61,099 nt of DNA from an uncultured Paenalcaligenes sp. (GTDB taxonomy: Bacteria; Pseudomonadota; Gammaproteobacteria; Burkholderiales; Burkholderiaceae_B), in the NCBI GenBank assembly GCA_947632305.1, contig CANROS010000002.1, positions 1 to 61,099 on the forward strand. The letters are read 5' to 3'. Of the stretch, positions 1 to 8,745 are shown piece after piece. The notes under the pieces were generated by a model. That model saw only the letters and a list, made by a program, of their open reading frames with translations, did no database searches and was not told where the DNA came from. Numbering within the stretch: the first letter of the stretch is position 1; each line of letters starts with the position of its first letter. Both the position numbers and the translations under genes were made by a program.

Positions 1-891
1 CAGCGCTTATTTGCGGTACGCGAAGACTTAATTCGTTCTACTTTTCTAACTGCCACGATTGGTTATGGCGCCATTGTGATTGGCTTAGGCATGCTGGGTT
101 TATTGGCTTTGTTTGCCGGTATTATCCCTGTGGATGGTGATATGAATAACATCATTCCTCAAATGGCCTCTCAGTACTTACCGCCTTTTGGGATTGCCCT
201 ATTCTTTATCTTAGTGGTGGGCTCCTTGTCGTCAACGGCAGATGCTGACTTATGTGCTTTATCTGCTATTGTGATGACAGACGTGTACGGTAAGAATATT
301 GCTAAAGGCAAGCCTAACCCACAGCGTATGTTGTGGTGGGGGCGTTTCACCATGATTATTGCCACTATGCTGGGGGTAGTCTTTGCCAGTTTACGTCTAG
401 ATATTTTGGTGATGCTGGTCTTTGTGGGTGCCTTGTGGGGTGCGATTGTGTTCCCTGTGATTGTGAGCTGTTATTGGGATCGAGTCACCAACCGTGCGTT
501 TACTACGTCAGTGTTTTGTGCCGTGATTCTCTTTACTTTGGTTCGTTTTGAACTGGTGCCATTAACTGGTGCTGTGGGTGTGTTTTTTGAGCTAATTGCA
601 GCAGTAGGTGCAGGGGTCGTGTTGGGTCTTATGACCTTTGCTTTTTTACCTCGTATTGTCGCCTTTGTTGTGGCTGCCATCGTGACAGGGGTTTGCATGT
701 ATTACTTTGTAGGCTTTTTACGTGATTACATTGTTTTACTCGGATCCTTGACCTCTTATGGGGTAAGTGCTTTGGTATGTGTCTTGATGAGCTGGAAAAG
801 CACTGAGCGTTTTGACTTCTCGTTGATTGCGCAGCGTGTGACTGCGTTTAACGATGAGCATGAAACTGTCGTGAAACCTACCCAAAGCTAA
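1..891 (+). CDS. Sodium:solute symporter family protein (C-terminal part)
   Basis: The frame is open from the first base of the window, so the 5' end is missing; about 296 codons remain. The product is a very hydrophobic chain of repeated membrane segments. It includes the stretch VVGSLSSTADADLCALSAI, which resembles the conserved late-helix region of Na+/solute symporters (SSS family), followed by a short polar loop and further helices. The role inferred is sodium-driven uptake of an organic solute across the inner membrane; the substrate cannot be read from this fragment. It is followed 15 bases later by a 43-residue membrane peptide, an arrangement typical of SSS transporters that have a small partner subunit. 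The GTG at base 76 is an internal codon and not the start. Confidence 0.8.
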   Translation, partial: QRLFAVREDLIRSTFLTATIGYGAIVIGLGMLGLLALFAGIIPVDGDMNNIIPQMASQYLPPFGIALFFILVVGSLSSTADADLCALSAIVMTDVYGKNIAKGKPNPQRMLWWGRFTMIIATMLGVVFASLRLDILVMLVFVGALWGAIVFPVIVSCYWDRVTNRAFTTSVFCAVILFTLVRFELVPLTGAVGVFFELIAAVGAGVVLGLMTFAFLPRIVAFVVAAIVTGVCMYYFVGFLRDYIVLLGSLTSYGVSALVCVLMSWKSTERFDFSLIAQRVTAFNDEHETVVKPTQS

Positions 892-906
892 TCTAAAGGA
901 GTCATT

Positions 907-1038
907 ATGAATTTCACAGCATTATCTGTTTATATTTTAATTTGGCCCGCGATGTCTGGCATTTTGTTGGTAGTGTTAATCATTGCCTTAATTCGAGATC
1001 TACGTGCTGCCAAGCGCGAAGGACGTGAAATGCTTTAA
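907..1038 (+). CDS. Putative transporter small subunit, 43 aa
   Basis: This short gene encodes one hydrophobic helix (residues about 7-29, from LSVYILIWPAMSGIL onward) followed by a basic, charged tail (RDLRAAKREGREML). An AAAGGAG ribosome site lies just upstream, and the gene starts 15 bases after the symporter stop and ends before a strong terminator, so the two form an operon. Tiny single-helix proteins in this position are known beside SSS-family symporters and are annotated as small transporter subunits. Their exact role, perhaps assembly or stability, is not established. The call rests on position, helix and basic tail. Confidence 0.75.
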   Translation: MNFTALSVYILIWPAMSGILLVVLIIALIRDLRAAKREGREML

Positions 1039-1058
1039 CGCCAGAGCACACGTAATTA

Positions 1059-1091
1059 AGCCCCTAAGCTATTTTGTTTAGGGGCTTTTTT
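1059..1091 (+). terminator. Rho-independent terminator after symporter operon
   Basis: AGCCCCTAA pairs with TTAGGGGCT across a 10-base loop and is followed by a run of T. It ends the symporter/small-subunit operon. Confidence 0.9.
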
Positions 1092-1213
1092 GTATCCTAA
1101 ATGTAAACGAGGGCTTGACGACAGGAGCAATTGAAACAAAGATGGAGCTATACAGAATGTACGAATGGTGTATAGAGATTTGCGTACTGGGGTAGTCGAC
1201 TAAGGAGACAACG

Positions 1214-2803
1214 ATGGGATACTCTTTTTTATATAAAACGATAGTCAGTCTACTTTGGGTAATAGGTTTGAATGCGTACGCGGCTGGAACGCAGACTTTG
1301 ACAGTCGCTCTCCAAGAAGAGCCTTCCGCGATTGATCCGCATTATCAGTCCTTTACTCCCAATGTACAGTTGGCCGCTACCTTGTTTGATCCACTGGTAC
1401 GTAAAAATAGCCAGTCTGTACCCGTGCCTGCATTGGCTGAATCCTGGCAAGTGGATGGCAATACTTGGACGTTTACCTTGCGGCAAGGGGTGCGTTTTAG
1501 TGATGGCTCTGCGTTGACAGCCAAAGACGTGGTGTATAGCTACGAGCGCGTTTATAAAATCCGCAATAGTCCTTCTTCTTATGCGCTCTACCTGAGTCAA
1601 GTCCAAGAGGTCAAGGCAGTAGACGATTACACCGTACAAATTATTACCGATGGACCAGCGCCTGTATTGCTAGAAAATTTGGCGATGATCCCTATTTTAT
1701 CGCAACGTGCTGCAGCCCAAGACGGTGACCCTAACGCCATACAGCGGCCTATTGATTATAAAAAACTAGCCGGTACAGGTCCTTATCAATTGCACTATTG
1801 GCATCGAGGTACTGAGCTGGTGGTAGCGCGTAATCCGTATTATTGGGACGAGGCACCCGTCTGGGATCAGGTGGTTTTTAAGCCTATAGCAGATGGCCAT
1901 CAACGTGTAGAGGCGTTAGTTACTGGCGTAGTGGATATTATCGAGGCTCCTCCTGTAGCAGATCTGGCTAGGCTGGAAACGATGCCCGCTATTTTTATTC
2001 AACAGGTGCCATCTACCCGTCTGATGTATATCGGTCTGAATCAAAGTCAGGTCGTACCTGAAGGCATGGCAGGCACCTTAGGCAAAAACCCCTTAACGGA
2101 TCAACGGGTGCGGGCCGCGTTGTCTTTAGCTATTGACAGAGAGGCTTTGGTACAAAGCGTGATGAGCGGTGTAGCGCAGGCAGCAGGCAACTTATTAAGC
2201 TATCCTGGTTTTGGCGCCAGTGAGCGTTTTGCGTTAGCGCCTTTGCCTGACGTAGCTAAGGCGCGTCAGCTGCTCAAAGAGGCGGGATATGCTCAGGGCT
2301 TTAAACTTAGCTTAGGTGCTCCAGTGGGGCGTTATCGTAACGACGAACAGATAGCTCAAGCCATTGCGGCTATGTGGGGTCAGATAGGGGTAGAAGTCGA
2401 GGTCGAGCTGTTTACGCCTGCTTTGTTTTTTAAGCAGCGGGATCAATATGCATTTAGTAGTTATTTATCAGGTTGGTCCGTCATGACCGGAGAAATGAGC
2501 AACCCTTTGATTGCTTTAGCGATGACGCCTGATCCGAGCTTGGGCTATGGCATTACAAATTGGAGCCACTACAGTAATCACCATTTAGATCAGCTCATTG
2601 TCCAAGCCATGCAAACCTTAGACGAGGATAAGCGTGCGGTTTTGTTGGAACAGGCTTCCACGATGCTGATGGTGGATTATGGGCTTTTACCTATTTTGTT
2701 TGAAATGTCGACTTGGGCCATGAAACAAAGCATTCGTTATGATGGCCGAGCGGATCAGTTTACGTTGCCCCAGTATATTTACCCATTAGAGCCTCCCGCT
2801 TAG
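1214..2803 (+). CDS. Peptide/nickel-type ABC transporter substrate-binding protein
   Basis: A 529-residue periplasmic binding protein of the DppA/OppA type (SBP_bac_5). A signal peptide is visible (residues 1-23, ending NAYAAG). The mature part has the usual family layout: an early segment predicting DPLVRK and AESWQVDG, the run LTAKDVVYSYERV, and VRAALSLAIDREAL in the second lobe. AAGGAGA precedes the ATG. The product should capture a peptide or similar small molecule and hand it to a membrane permease. No permease or ATPase genes sit beside it, so it must use a transporter encoded elsewhere. The ligand is unknown. It lies between a transporter and an aminotransferase/RpiR locus, which hints at amino-acid or amine use. 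Confidence 0.85.
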   Translation: MGYSFLYKTIVSLLWVIGLNAYAAGTQTLTVALQEEPSAIDPHYQSFTPNVQLAATLFDPLVRKNSQSVPVPALAESWQVDGNTWTFTLRQGVRFSDGSALTAKDVVYSYERVYKIRNSPSSYALYLSQVQEVKAVDDYTVQIITDGPAPVLLENLAMIPILSQRAAAQDGDPNAIQRPIDYKKLAGTGPYQLHYWHRGTELVVARNPYYWDEAPVWDQVVFKPIADGHQRVEALVTGVVDIIEAPPVADLARLETMPAIFIQQVPSTRLMYIGLNQSQVVPEGMAGTLGKNPLTDQRVRAALSLAIDREALVQSVMSGVAQAAGNLLSYPGFGASERFALAPLPDVAKARQLLKEAGYAQGFKLSLGAPVGRYRNDEQIAQAIAAMWGQIGVEVEVELFTPALFFKQRDQYAFSSYLSGWSVMTGEMSNPLIALAMTPDPSLGYGITNWSHYSNHHLDQLIVQAMQTLDEDKRAVLLEQASTMLMVDYGLLPILFEMSTWAMKQSIRYDGRADQFTLPQYIYPLEPPA

Positions 2804-2825
2804 GGGGCTCTAAATGAAAGCCGCC

Positions 2826-3368
2826 CTAAGGAACGGGGGTGGTGTTGGCATCGTCACTATGGATTTGCAAGGCCTCTAAAAAACGAGACACCATATTGTA
2901 GGTGGCAATAGTGGCGGTGATCTCTACCACTGTTTGGGCATCAAAGCAGTCAGCCACTGTTTGATAGATGGCAGGGGGGACTTGAATGTCCAGCGTCATG
3001 GCATCGGTATAGGCCAAGACGGCTTGTTCCTGAGTAGAAAACAGTTCTGGGTGTTGCGCCCAGTGTGCTAACACATCTAGTTGCTGTTGCTGTATGCCTT
3101 CTTTAAGGGCGATGGGGGCGTGTTGATCGGCCTCGTAGGGGGCACGGTTTAAAATGGCAACACGCATAATAATCAGTTCACGCAGCGCCCCTGACACAGC
3201 GCTTTTTAGGCGGATGCCAGTCAGGTGGTTAAGCCAGCCTTCAGCGACGGGGGGGCTGTGTAAAAGCATTTGATACAGATGAATTACACTGCCTCGTTCG
3301 GCTTCAATTTGTTTAACTAAATCTGCAATAGCAGGGGTGTTTAGGTCTGCGTAGGGCAAACGGGCCAT
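2826..3368 (-). CDS. Carboxymuconolactone decarboxylase (CMD) family protein
   Basis: About 180 residues, all-helical, with the CMD/AhpD-like core (SAVSGALRELIIMRVAILNRAPYEADQH, residues about 55-85). The redox CxxC of AhpD is absent, so peroxidase activity is unlikely; related proteins are decarboxylases or have unknown function. The ATG at 3368 gives MARLPYADL, the usual family N-terminus, and has GGAA upstream; a longer reading begins at a TTG at 3380. It follows the aminotransferase stop within about 15 bases, so the two are probably co-transcribed. The substrate is unknown. Confidence 0.7.
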   Translation of the reverse strand: MARLPYADLNTPAIADLVKQIEAERGSVIHLYQMLLHSPPVAEGWLNHLTGIRLKSAVSGALRELIIMRVAILNRAPYEADQHAPIALKEGIQQQQLDVLAHWAQHPELFSTQEQAVLAYTDAMTLDIQVPPAIYQTVADCFDAQTVVEITATIATYNMVSRFLEALQIHSDDANTTPVP

Positions 3369-3383
3369 GTTCATTTCCAAAGA

Positions 3384-4736
3384 TTAAGCGCGTAGAGCGA
3401 CGGGTTCAATAGCAAGCGGCAAGACCTCATGTATCGTCGCGCTGACTAATTCTACTATGCGAGTTATGTCAGAAGCGGTACAAATAAAAGGAGGGGCAAG
3501 TAAAATATGGTCGCCATGTACGCCGTCTACGGTGCCCCCCATGGGGTAGAGTAGCAACCCTTTTTCCATGGCAGTTTTACGTAATTTGGCATGGGTTTTA
3601 GCGTTGTAGTCCAGTGGGGCTTTTGTGTATGAGTTAGCAACTAGCTCTATTCCCACCATGAGGCCGCGACCCCGAATATTACCCACATTAGGGTGGTAGC
3701 CCAAGTGCTGTTTGAGCTCTAGGCGTAGTTGCTCGCCACGCGCTTGGACATTCACGAGTAAATGATCTCGTTCAATCACTTTTTGTACGGCTAGCGCTGC
3801 AGCACAAGCCGTGGCATGACCCATATAGGTATGGCCATGTTGAAAAAATCCGGAACCATTCACTATGGTTTGATAGATTTTACTGCTGGCAAGCATGGCG
3901 CCAATAGGTTGGTAGCCTGCGCCTAAGCCTTTGGCGATGGTTAGAATGTCGGGCGCCACCTGATCTTCGGCGCACGCAAATAAATGCCCAGTACGTCCCA
4001 TGCCGCACATGACTTCATCAAAAATTAAGAGCACGCCGTATTTATCACAGACTTCACGGACTGCTTGTAAATAGCCTTGTACCGGCGGGAGCACTCCTGC
4101 CGTAGCACCTACAATGGGCTCCAAGATAAAAGCAGCTACATTATCAGGGCCTAAATCTAAAATTTTTTGCTCTAGTTCTGCTGCTAGACGTAAGCCGTAA
4201 TCCAGTTCTGATTCATGGTCCGCCTGATCGCGGTAGGCATAGCACGGAGAAATATGGTGTGCTTCTGTGAGTAAAGGCAGAAAGGGGGCACGACGCCAAG
4301 CATTACCGCCAATGGCTAAAGCGCCTAATGTATTACCATGGTAACTTTGGCGTCTGGCGATGAATAAGCGTCTAGAGGGTTGGTTGATCTCTACGAAATA
4401 TTGACGTGCTAGTTTTAGTGCTGCTTCTACCGCCTCAGAGCCGCCGGAGACATAATAGACATGATTTAAGTCACCAGGCGCGCGTTGCGCTAAAAAGGTA
4501 GCTAGCTCTTCAGCGGCGTCGTTGGTAAAAAAAGAGGTGTGGGCGTAGGCCACGGCATCGGTTTGTTGCTGAATGGCTTGAATCACATCGGCGTGACTAT
4601 GACCTAGGCAGGAGACGGCAGCACCTCCGGACGCATCAATATAACGTTTGCCGTTTTGGTCGATGAGCTCAATCCCTTCACCCGCTTTGACCGTGGGTAA
4701 GGTGTGATTTGGGTTACGATGGAAAACGTGTGTCAT
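3384..4736 (-). CDS. Class III (omega-type) PLP aminotransferase
   Basis: A 450-residue fold-type I enzyme of the class III group that includes GABA, taurine and beta-alanine:pyruvate transaminases. Visible signatures are the phosphate-binding turn SGGSEAVEAALKLAR (about 97-111), the cofactor aspartate in LLIFDEVMCGMGRTG (D240) and the Schiff-base lysine in ILTIAKGLGAGYQPIGA (about K269). It moves an amino group from an omega-amino acid or amine to a keto acid in the cytosol. It starts the minus-strand unit with the CMD gene and diverges from an RpiR-type regulator across a shared promoter region, so that regulator probably controls it. The exact substrate cannot be deduced from sequence. Confidence 0.85.
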   Translation of the reverse strand: MTHVFHRNPNHTLPTVKAGEGIELIDQNGKRYIDASGGAAVSCLGHSHADVIQAIQQQTDAVAYAHTSFFTNDAAEELATFLAQRAPGDLNHVYYVSGGSEAVEAALKLARQYFVEINQPSRRLFIARRQSYHGNTLGALAIGGNAWRRAPFLPLLTEAHHISPCYAYRDQADHESELDYGLRLAAELEQKILDLGPDNVAAFILEPIVGATAGVLPPVQGYLQAVREVCDKYGVLLIFDEVMCGMGRTGHLFACAEDQVAPDILTIAKGLGAGYQPIGAMLASSKIYQTIVNGSGFFQHGHTYMGHATACAAALAVQKVIERDHLLVNVQARGEQLRLELKQHLGYHPNVGNIRGRGLMVGIELVANSYTKAPLDYNAKTHAKLRKTAMEKGLLLYPMGGTVDGVHGDHILLAPPFICTASDITRIVELVSATIHEVLPLAIEPVALRA

Positions 4737-4788
4737 GGCAGCCTGCTTCAGTAAAGTAACGGATCAATCGTTTCGTATTAAGTTAAAA

Positions 4789-4804
4789 TGAAACGACTGT
4801 TTCT
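4789..4804. promoter_or_regulatory. Candidate RpiR-type operator
   Basis: GAAAC-N4-GTTTC is a perfect inverted repeat in the divergent gap between the aminotransferase and the rpiR-type gene. Further half-sites flank it: TCGTTTC at 4768 and TGAAACA at 4819. RpiR/MurR-family regulators commonly bind TGAAA/TTTCA inverted repeats, so binding by the adjacent regulator is inferred. Confidence 0.6.
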
Positions 4805-4910
4805 TATAGCATAGCGCATGAAACAAATAAATCAATACTGCGTACCAGTGAATCATATTGATTCGCTTGGGGTGTTGTCTTAATGCTGCATTTAATGGTG
4901 ATTTAGTTTT

Positions 4911-5792
4911 ATGATGAGAAAAAATACACGGGTCCCTCAAGACTTAGATGCCTTATTGCAGCTCTTACAGAGCGAATATGCGTCTATGCCACCCCAATTT
5001 CAAATAGGAGCGCGCTACTTAATAGATAAGCCGGGTGATGTGCCGATTGCGTCTATGCGTACCATTGCAACGCAAGCAGGCGTGCAGCCAGCCACATTGG
5101 TTCGGTTGGCTCAATCGTTGGGGTATGCCGGTTGGTCTGAACTCAAGGAAATTTTTGTGCAGTCTTTGCGCCAAACGCCAATGACGTATACGGAACAAGC
5201 TGAAGCCGTGATGCGCAGTCGCAACTCACCCAGCATGCTGAGTCGAGTGGTACAAGCGCAAGCTCATAATGTACAAGCGCTTGCCGAGAGCAATGCACTG
5301 GCAATGAAACAAGCGACTGAGGCCATTATTAAAGCCAAGCGAGTTCATGTGGCGGGTTTTAGGGCCTCGCATGCACCGGCGTTTAGTTTTTATTATCTTT
5401 ATCGTTTATTTCGACCCAGCGTGACCATGATACGTACAGATGGAGGTACGCTAGAGATGGAGTTACGCGATTTAACGGCAGGTGATGTGGTCGTGCTAAC
5501 GGCGTTTGCGCCGTATTCCCAAGAAATTGTACGCGTGTACGAAGCGGCAATAGAAAGTGGCTGCAAGGTGATTGCTATTTGTGACAGTCAGGTTGCACCC
5601 ATTGCTTTAGAGGCCGAGTGTACGTTGTTGTTTGAAACGGCTGTCCCTTCTTTTTTTCCTTCCAGTACTGCGGCGATGGCCTTGGTGGAGGCATTGATTG
5701 AGCAGATTTTAGCGCGTACGGGCAAAAAAGCGCTGGGTGGTTTGCATGCGGCAGAAAACCAACTACATCAAACGGGGGCCTATTGGAAATAA
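4911..5792 (+). CDS. MurR/RpiR family transcriptional regulator (HTH + SIS)
   Basis: A 293-residue regulator with an N-terminal helix-turn-helix (ASMRTIATQAGVQPATLVRLAQSLGY, about 47-73) and a C-terminal SIS sugar-phosphate-binding fold (IIKAKRVHVAGFRASHAP through VVVLTAFAPYSQEIV and later). Members sense a phosphorylated sugar or metabolite and repress or activate a neighbouring operon. It is divergent from the class III aminotransferase, with palindromic GAAAC/GTTTC sites between them. That makes it the likely regulator of the aminotransferase-CMD unit, although a sugar-type sensor over an aminotransferase is a little unexpected. The start could be either of two adjacent ATG codons. Confidence 0.88.
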   Translation: MMRKNTRVPQDLDALLQLLQSEYASMPPQFQIGARYLIDKPGDVPIASMRTIATQAGVQPATLVRLAQSLGYAGWSELKEIFVQSLRQTPMTYTEQAEAVMRSRNSPSMLSRVVQAQAHNVQALAESNALAMKQATEAIIKAKRVHVAGFRASHAPAFSFYYLYRLFRPSVTMIRTDGGTLEMELRDLTAGDVVVLTAFAPYSQEIVRVYEAAIESGCKVIAICDSQVAPIALEAECTLLFETAVPSFFPSSTAAMALVEALIEQILARTGKKALGGLHAAENQLHQTGAYWK

Positions 5793-5797
5793 CCAGT

Positions 5798-5815
5798 GGG
5801 GCCGTAGCCCCTTTT
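5798..5815 (+). terminator. Rho-independent terminator after the rpiR-type gene
   Basis: GGGGC CGTA GCCCC followed by TTTT, only six bases past the regulator stop. It sits in the narrow gap before the convergent adenosyltransferase gene. Confidence 0.7.
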
Positions 5816-5818
5816 AGG

Positions 5819-6364
5819 TTAATCCCGTTGCCACAGCACATCAGTCTGGCCTAAGACTTTGTTTAGTTGGCGTGCTAATACAAAGCAGAGGTCGGACAAA
5901 CGGTTTAAGTAATGTGTACTGTGAAGGCTTAGCCCAGCCTCGGTTTGATTCAGAGTAATCACAGAGCGTTCGGCGCGGCGGGCTACCGTACGCGCCATAT
6001 GAGCCAGAGCGGCGGCTTTGCTGCCACCTGGCAAAATAAACTCTTTCAGAGGCGGCAATTCCGCATTGTAGTGCTGAATTTTTTGCTCTAAAAAAAGCAC
6101 GTGTTCGGTAGTTAGCACTTCGTAGCCGGGCACGGCTAATTCAGCGCCCATATCAAATAAATCATGCTGAATACGGGCTAAGCACTCTGTGATATCGGTA
6201 GGCAAGTCTTCACAACGCCATAAGCCAATTTGGCTATTGAGCTCATCCACATCACCTAAGGCTTGGATGCGTTCATGAGATTTAGAGACACGTTGGCCAT
6301 CACCTAACGAGGTGTAGCCATCATCGCCTGTGCGAGTCGTAATAATAGATAAACGGTTGCTCAT
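5819..6364 (-). CDS. Cob(I)alamin adenosyltransferase, PduO type
   Basis: A 181-residue protein matching the ATP:cob(I)alamin adenosyltransferase of the PduO/MMAB type. It has the N-terminal ATP loop TTRTGDDGYTSLGDG (9-23), then DVDELNSQIG and, near the C-terminus, ARRAERSVITL and YLNRLSDLCFVLARQLN. It attaches the adenosyl group to cobalamin in the cytosol, producing the coenzyme for B12-dependent enzymes. No other cobalamin genes are in the window, so it probably serves salvage or methylmalonyl-CoA-type enzymes elsewhere. Its ATG overlaps the stop of the upstream GNAT gene (ATGA), showing translational coupling. Confidence 0.93.
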   Translation of the reverse strand: MSNRLSIITTRTGDDGYTSLGDGQRVSKSHERIQALGDVDELNSQIGLWRCEDLPTDITECLARIQHDLFDMGAELAVPGYEVLTTEHVLFLEQKIQHYNAELPPLKEFILPGGSKAAALAHMARTVARRAERSVITLNQTEAGLSLHSTHYLNRLSDLCFVLARQLNKVLGQTDVLWQRD

Positions 6365-6867
6365 GAGGATTGGGCCAAATTTAATAAGGCATCATTTTCT
6401 AAGCGCACTATACGCCACTCTGGAAGAATAGTGGCACCGTGATGTTCATAGAAATCAATGGCATTTTGATTCCAGTCCAAAACCACCCACTCAAAGCGCC
6501 CACAGTTAAGCTCTACCGCTTTTTTTGCTAGTTGTTTTAGGGCCAAACTGCCAAGACCTTGACCACGGTGTTCTGGGGCAATATAAATGTCTTCTAGGTA
6601 AAGACCTCGTTTGGCTTTAAAAGTCGAGTAGTTATGGAACCAAAAAATATAAGCGACCAGATGGTTGGGTTGGTCTTTTGGGGTAATGACTAAAGCGTGC
6701 GCAGTAGGGTTTGGTGTAAACAAACTAGCGTGTACGAGGGCTTCGGTGGCTTGAAACTGATCGAGTAATTGTTCGAACTCAGCCATGTCACGCATTAGGT
6801 TGATGATTTGGGGGATGTCTTCAGGGGTAGCGGCACGTAAAACATAGTTGCCAAAAACTTCGTTCAC
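6361..6867 (-). CDS. GNAT family N-acetyltransferase
   Basis: A 168-residue GNAT protein. The acetyl-CoA pyrophosphate loop is seen as YIAPEHRGQGLGSLAL (about 97-112), preceded by the beta-4 strand LYLEDIYI and followed by FEWVVLDWNQNAIDFYEHHGA, a motif shared with spermidine/diamine acetyltransferases. It probably acetylates a small amine. It is transcribed with the adenosyltransferase gene (4-base overlap) and diverges from the CusF-like gene by 50 bases. The substrate assignment is an inference from the sub-family look of the C-terminal half. Confidence 0.85.
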   Translation of the reverse strand: MNEVFGNYVLRAATPEDIPQIINLMRDMAEFEQLLDQFQATEALVHASLFTPNPTAHALVITPKDQPNHLVAYIFWFHNYSTFKAKRGLYLEDIYIAPEHRGQGLGSLALKQLAKKAVELNCGRFEWVVLDWNQNAIDFYEHHGATILPEWRIVRLENDALLNLAQSS

Positions 6868-6917
6868 ACTCAGACCTCGTTGTAAAATGGGTTAAGCCAT
6901 ATTTTAAAGGGAATTGC

Positions 6918-7220
6918 ATGTCTTTAGTATCTATTCGTCATATTGCGGCAGCTAGCTTAGCTTTAGGGGCGGCCGCTGCCATCATCAGCCCGGCCTTTGC
7001 CCAACAAGGCACCGCCCACGGTGAGGTGCGTCGCATTGATACCGAGGCCGGAAAAATCACCTTAAAACACGGTAGTATCGATGCCCTGCAGTTACCTGCT
7101 ATGACTTTGGTGTATCTAATTGAGGTGGATCTCTTAGAGGGGATTCAGCCTGGGGACAAGGTGAGATTTACGGCAGAGCGTAGAAACGACCAATACGTAG
7201 TAATAAAAATTAAGAAATAA
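6918..7220 (+). CDS. CusF-like periplasmic protein with degenerate copper site
   Basis: A 100-residue secreted protein: signal peptide 1-28 ending PAFAQ, then a small OB-like beta barrel of the CusF type (GEVRRIDTEAGKITLKHG, then PAMTLVYLI, then GDKVRF). In CusF, Cu(I)/Ag(I) is held by a His, a Trp and two Met in the pattern H...W-P-x-M-x-M. Here the His (KITLKHG) and first Met (PAMT) remain, but the Trp position is Leu (LQLPAM) and the second Met is Leu (MTL). Copper binding may therefore be weak, or the ligand changed. No Cus efflux pump is adjacent, and a bidirectional terminator follows. Confidence 0.8.
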   Translation: MSLVSIRHIAAASLALGAAAAIISPAFAQQGTAHGEVRRIDTEAGKITLKHGSIDALQLPAMTLVYLIEVDLLEGIQPGDKVRFTAERRNDQYVVIKIKK

Positions 7221-7284
7221 CAGCGCATTGATGGCAACCATGGGGCGATGTAATCGTTCCGTTGCGCGCTGAACCGCTCATACA

Positions 7285-7325
7285 AAAATACCCCTGCCAC
7301 TTTTACTGTGGGCAGAGGTATTTTT
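7285..7325. terminator. Bidirectional terminator between the CusF-like gene and hslU
   Basis: AATACCCCTGCCAC pairs with GTGGGCAGAGGTATT around a TTTTACT loop. A run precedes the stem on one side and T follows on the other, so it can serve both converging genes. Confidence 0.85.
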
Positions 7326-7390
7326 CACTGGTAGGAGTAGTATGGCCCCGATCTGTGTCCCTTGCGACCGGAGGCCTTTCTACCGTGTTT

Positions 7391-8722
7391 TTACAAGACG
7401 TAGCGGGCTAGGTCTTGGCTGGCTGCTGTTTCTTCGAGCTTGTCATTCACGTAACCTTCGTCAATGACTACGGACATCTCGCCTTTGGAGCCGGCCTCAT
7501 AAGACAGGTCTTCGAGTAGTTTTTCCATGACGGTGTACAGGCGACGTGCCCCAATGTTTTCTGTGCGTTCGTTCACCTCAAAGGCTAGCTCAGCCAGACG
7601 ACGGATCCCGTCATCACGGAAGTCTAGATTCACCTCTTCGGTAGCCATCAGCGCTTTATATTGCTTGGTTAATGACGCATCGGTGTCATTGAGAATTTGC
7701 ACAAAGTCATTGGCCGTGAGGGAGTCTAGCTCTACGCGTATAGGGAAGCGACCCTGAAGCTCAGGGATTAAATCGGAGGGGCGTGACAAGTGGAAAGCAC
7801 CAGAGGCAATAAATAAAATGTGATCGGTGCGTACCACGCCGTATTTGGTATTAACGGTGGTGCCTTCGACCAAAGGTAGCAAGTCACGTTGGACGCCTTG
7901 GCGTGACACCTCACCACTAGAGTTGCCTTCGCGTGCGGTGATTTTGTCGATTTCATCTAAGAACACAATGCCGTTTTGTTCGGCATTACGTACGGCTGCA
8001 GTACGTAGCTCTTCTTCGTTAACGCGTTTGGCGGCTTCTTCTTCAACTAAGAGTTTGTAGGCCTCTTTGACCTTCATTTTTTTGCTCTTGGTTTTGTCTT
8101 GACCTAGACCTGCAAACATATTGCGTAGCTGCTCGGTCATCTCTTCCATACCGGGAGGCGCCATGATTTCCATCTGAGGCATGACTTGAGCGAGTTCAAT
8201 ATCAATTTCTGTCTCGTCTAGGCTGCCTTCACGTAAACGTTTACGGAACGTTTGACGCGTGTTGTTTTCTTCACGCTCAGGCTCACCAGCGGCATTGCGT
8301 GCCGGAGGCAACAACACATCGAGGATACGGTCTTCGGCGGCATCTTCTGCTTGGTTGCGTACACGACGCATTTCAATTTCGCGGGTTTGTTTGACTGACG
8401 CATCCACCAAGTCGCGAATGATGGTTTCTACATCACGCCCCACATAACCGACTTCAGTAAATTTAGTGGCTTCTATTTTGATAAACGGTGCATTGGCTAG
8501 CTTAGCCAGACGACGAGCGATTTCTGTTTTACCTACGCCGGTAGGTCCGATCATCAAGATGTTTTTGGGCACAATTTCAGTGCGTAAGGGCTCTGCGACC
8601 TGTTGACGACGCCAGCGATTGCGTAAGGCGACAGCGACAGAGCGTTTGGCCTTGTTTTGACCAACAATGTTTTTGTCTAACTCGGAGACGATTTCAGCGG
8701 GAGTCATAGTAGTTGCTGACAT
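7391..8722 (-). CDS. hslU: HslU, ATPase subunit of the HslVU protease
   Basis: A 443-residue AAA+ unfoldase, the normal family length. Walker A is GPTGVGKT (59-66), the sensor/pore region has the characteristic GYVGRD, the variable I-domain occupies about residues 110-235, Walker B is IVFLDEIDK, and the C-terminal tail LARYVL is the segment that docks into HslV to activate it. It unfolds substrate proteins in the cytosol under heat and protein stress. It lies 23 bases after hslV on the same strand, so both are made from the sigma-32-type promoter upstream of hslV. Confidence 0.97.
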   Translation of the reverse strand: MSATTMTPAEIVSELDKNIVGQNKAKRSVAVALRNRWRRQQVAEPLRTEIVPKNILMIGPTGVGKTEIARRLAKLANAPFIKIEATKFTEVGYVGRDVETIIRDLVDASVKQTREIEMRRVRNQAEDAAEDRILDVLLPPARNAAGEPEREENNTRQTFRKRLREGSLDETEIDIELAQVMPQMEIMAPPGMEEMTEQLRNMFAGLGQDKTKSKKMKVKEAYKLLVEEEAAKRVNEEELRTAAVRNAEQNGIVFLDEIDKITAREGNSSGEVSRQGVQRDLLPLVEGTTVNTKYGVVRTDHILFIASGAFHLSRPSDLIPELQGRFPIRVELDSLTANDFVQILNDTDASLTKQYKALMATEEVNLDFRDDGIRRLAELAFEVNERTENIGARRLYTVMEKLLEDLSYEAGSKGEMSVVIDEGYVNDKLEETAASQDLARYVL

Positions 8723-8745
8723 AGAGACGACCTAACACTAAGTAA

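Noticed and set aside
7527-8447. Plus-strand open frames opposite hslU
   Set aside because: They are shadows of a strongly conserved gene and have no ribosome sites or recognisable domains.
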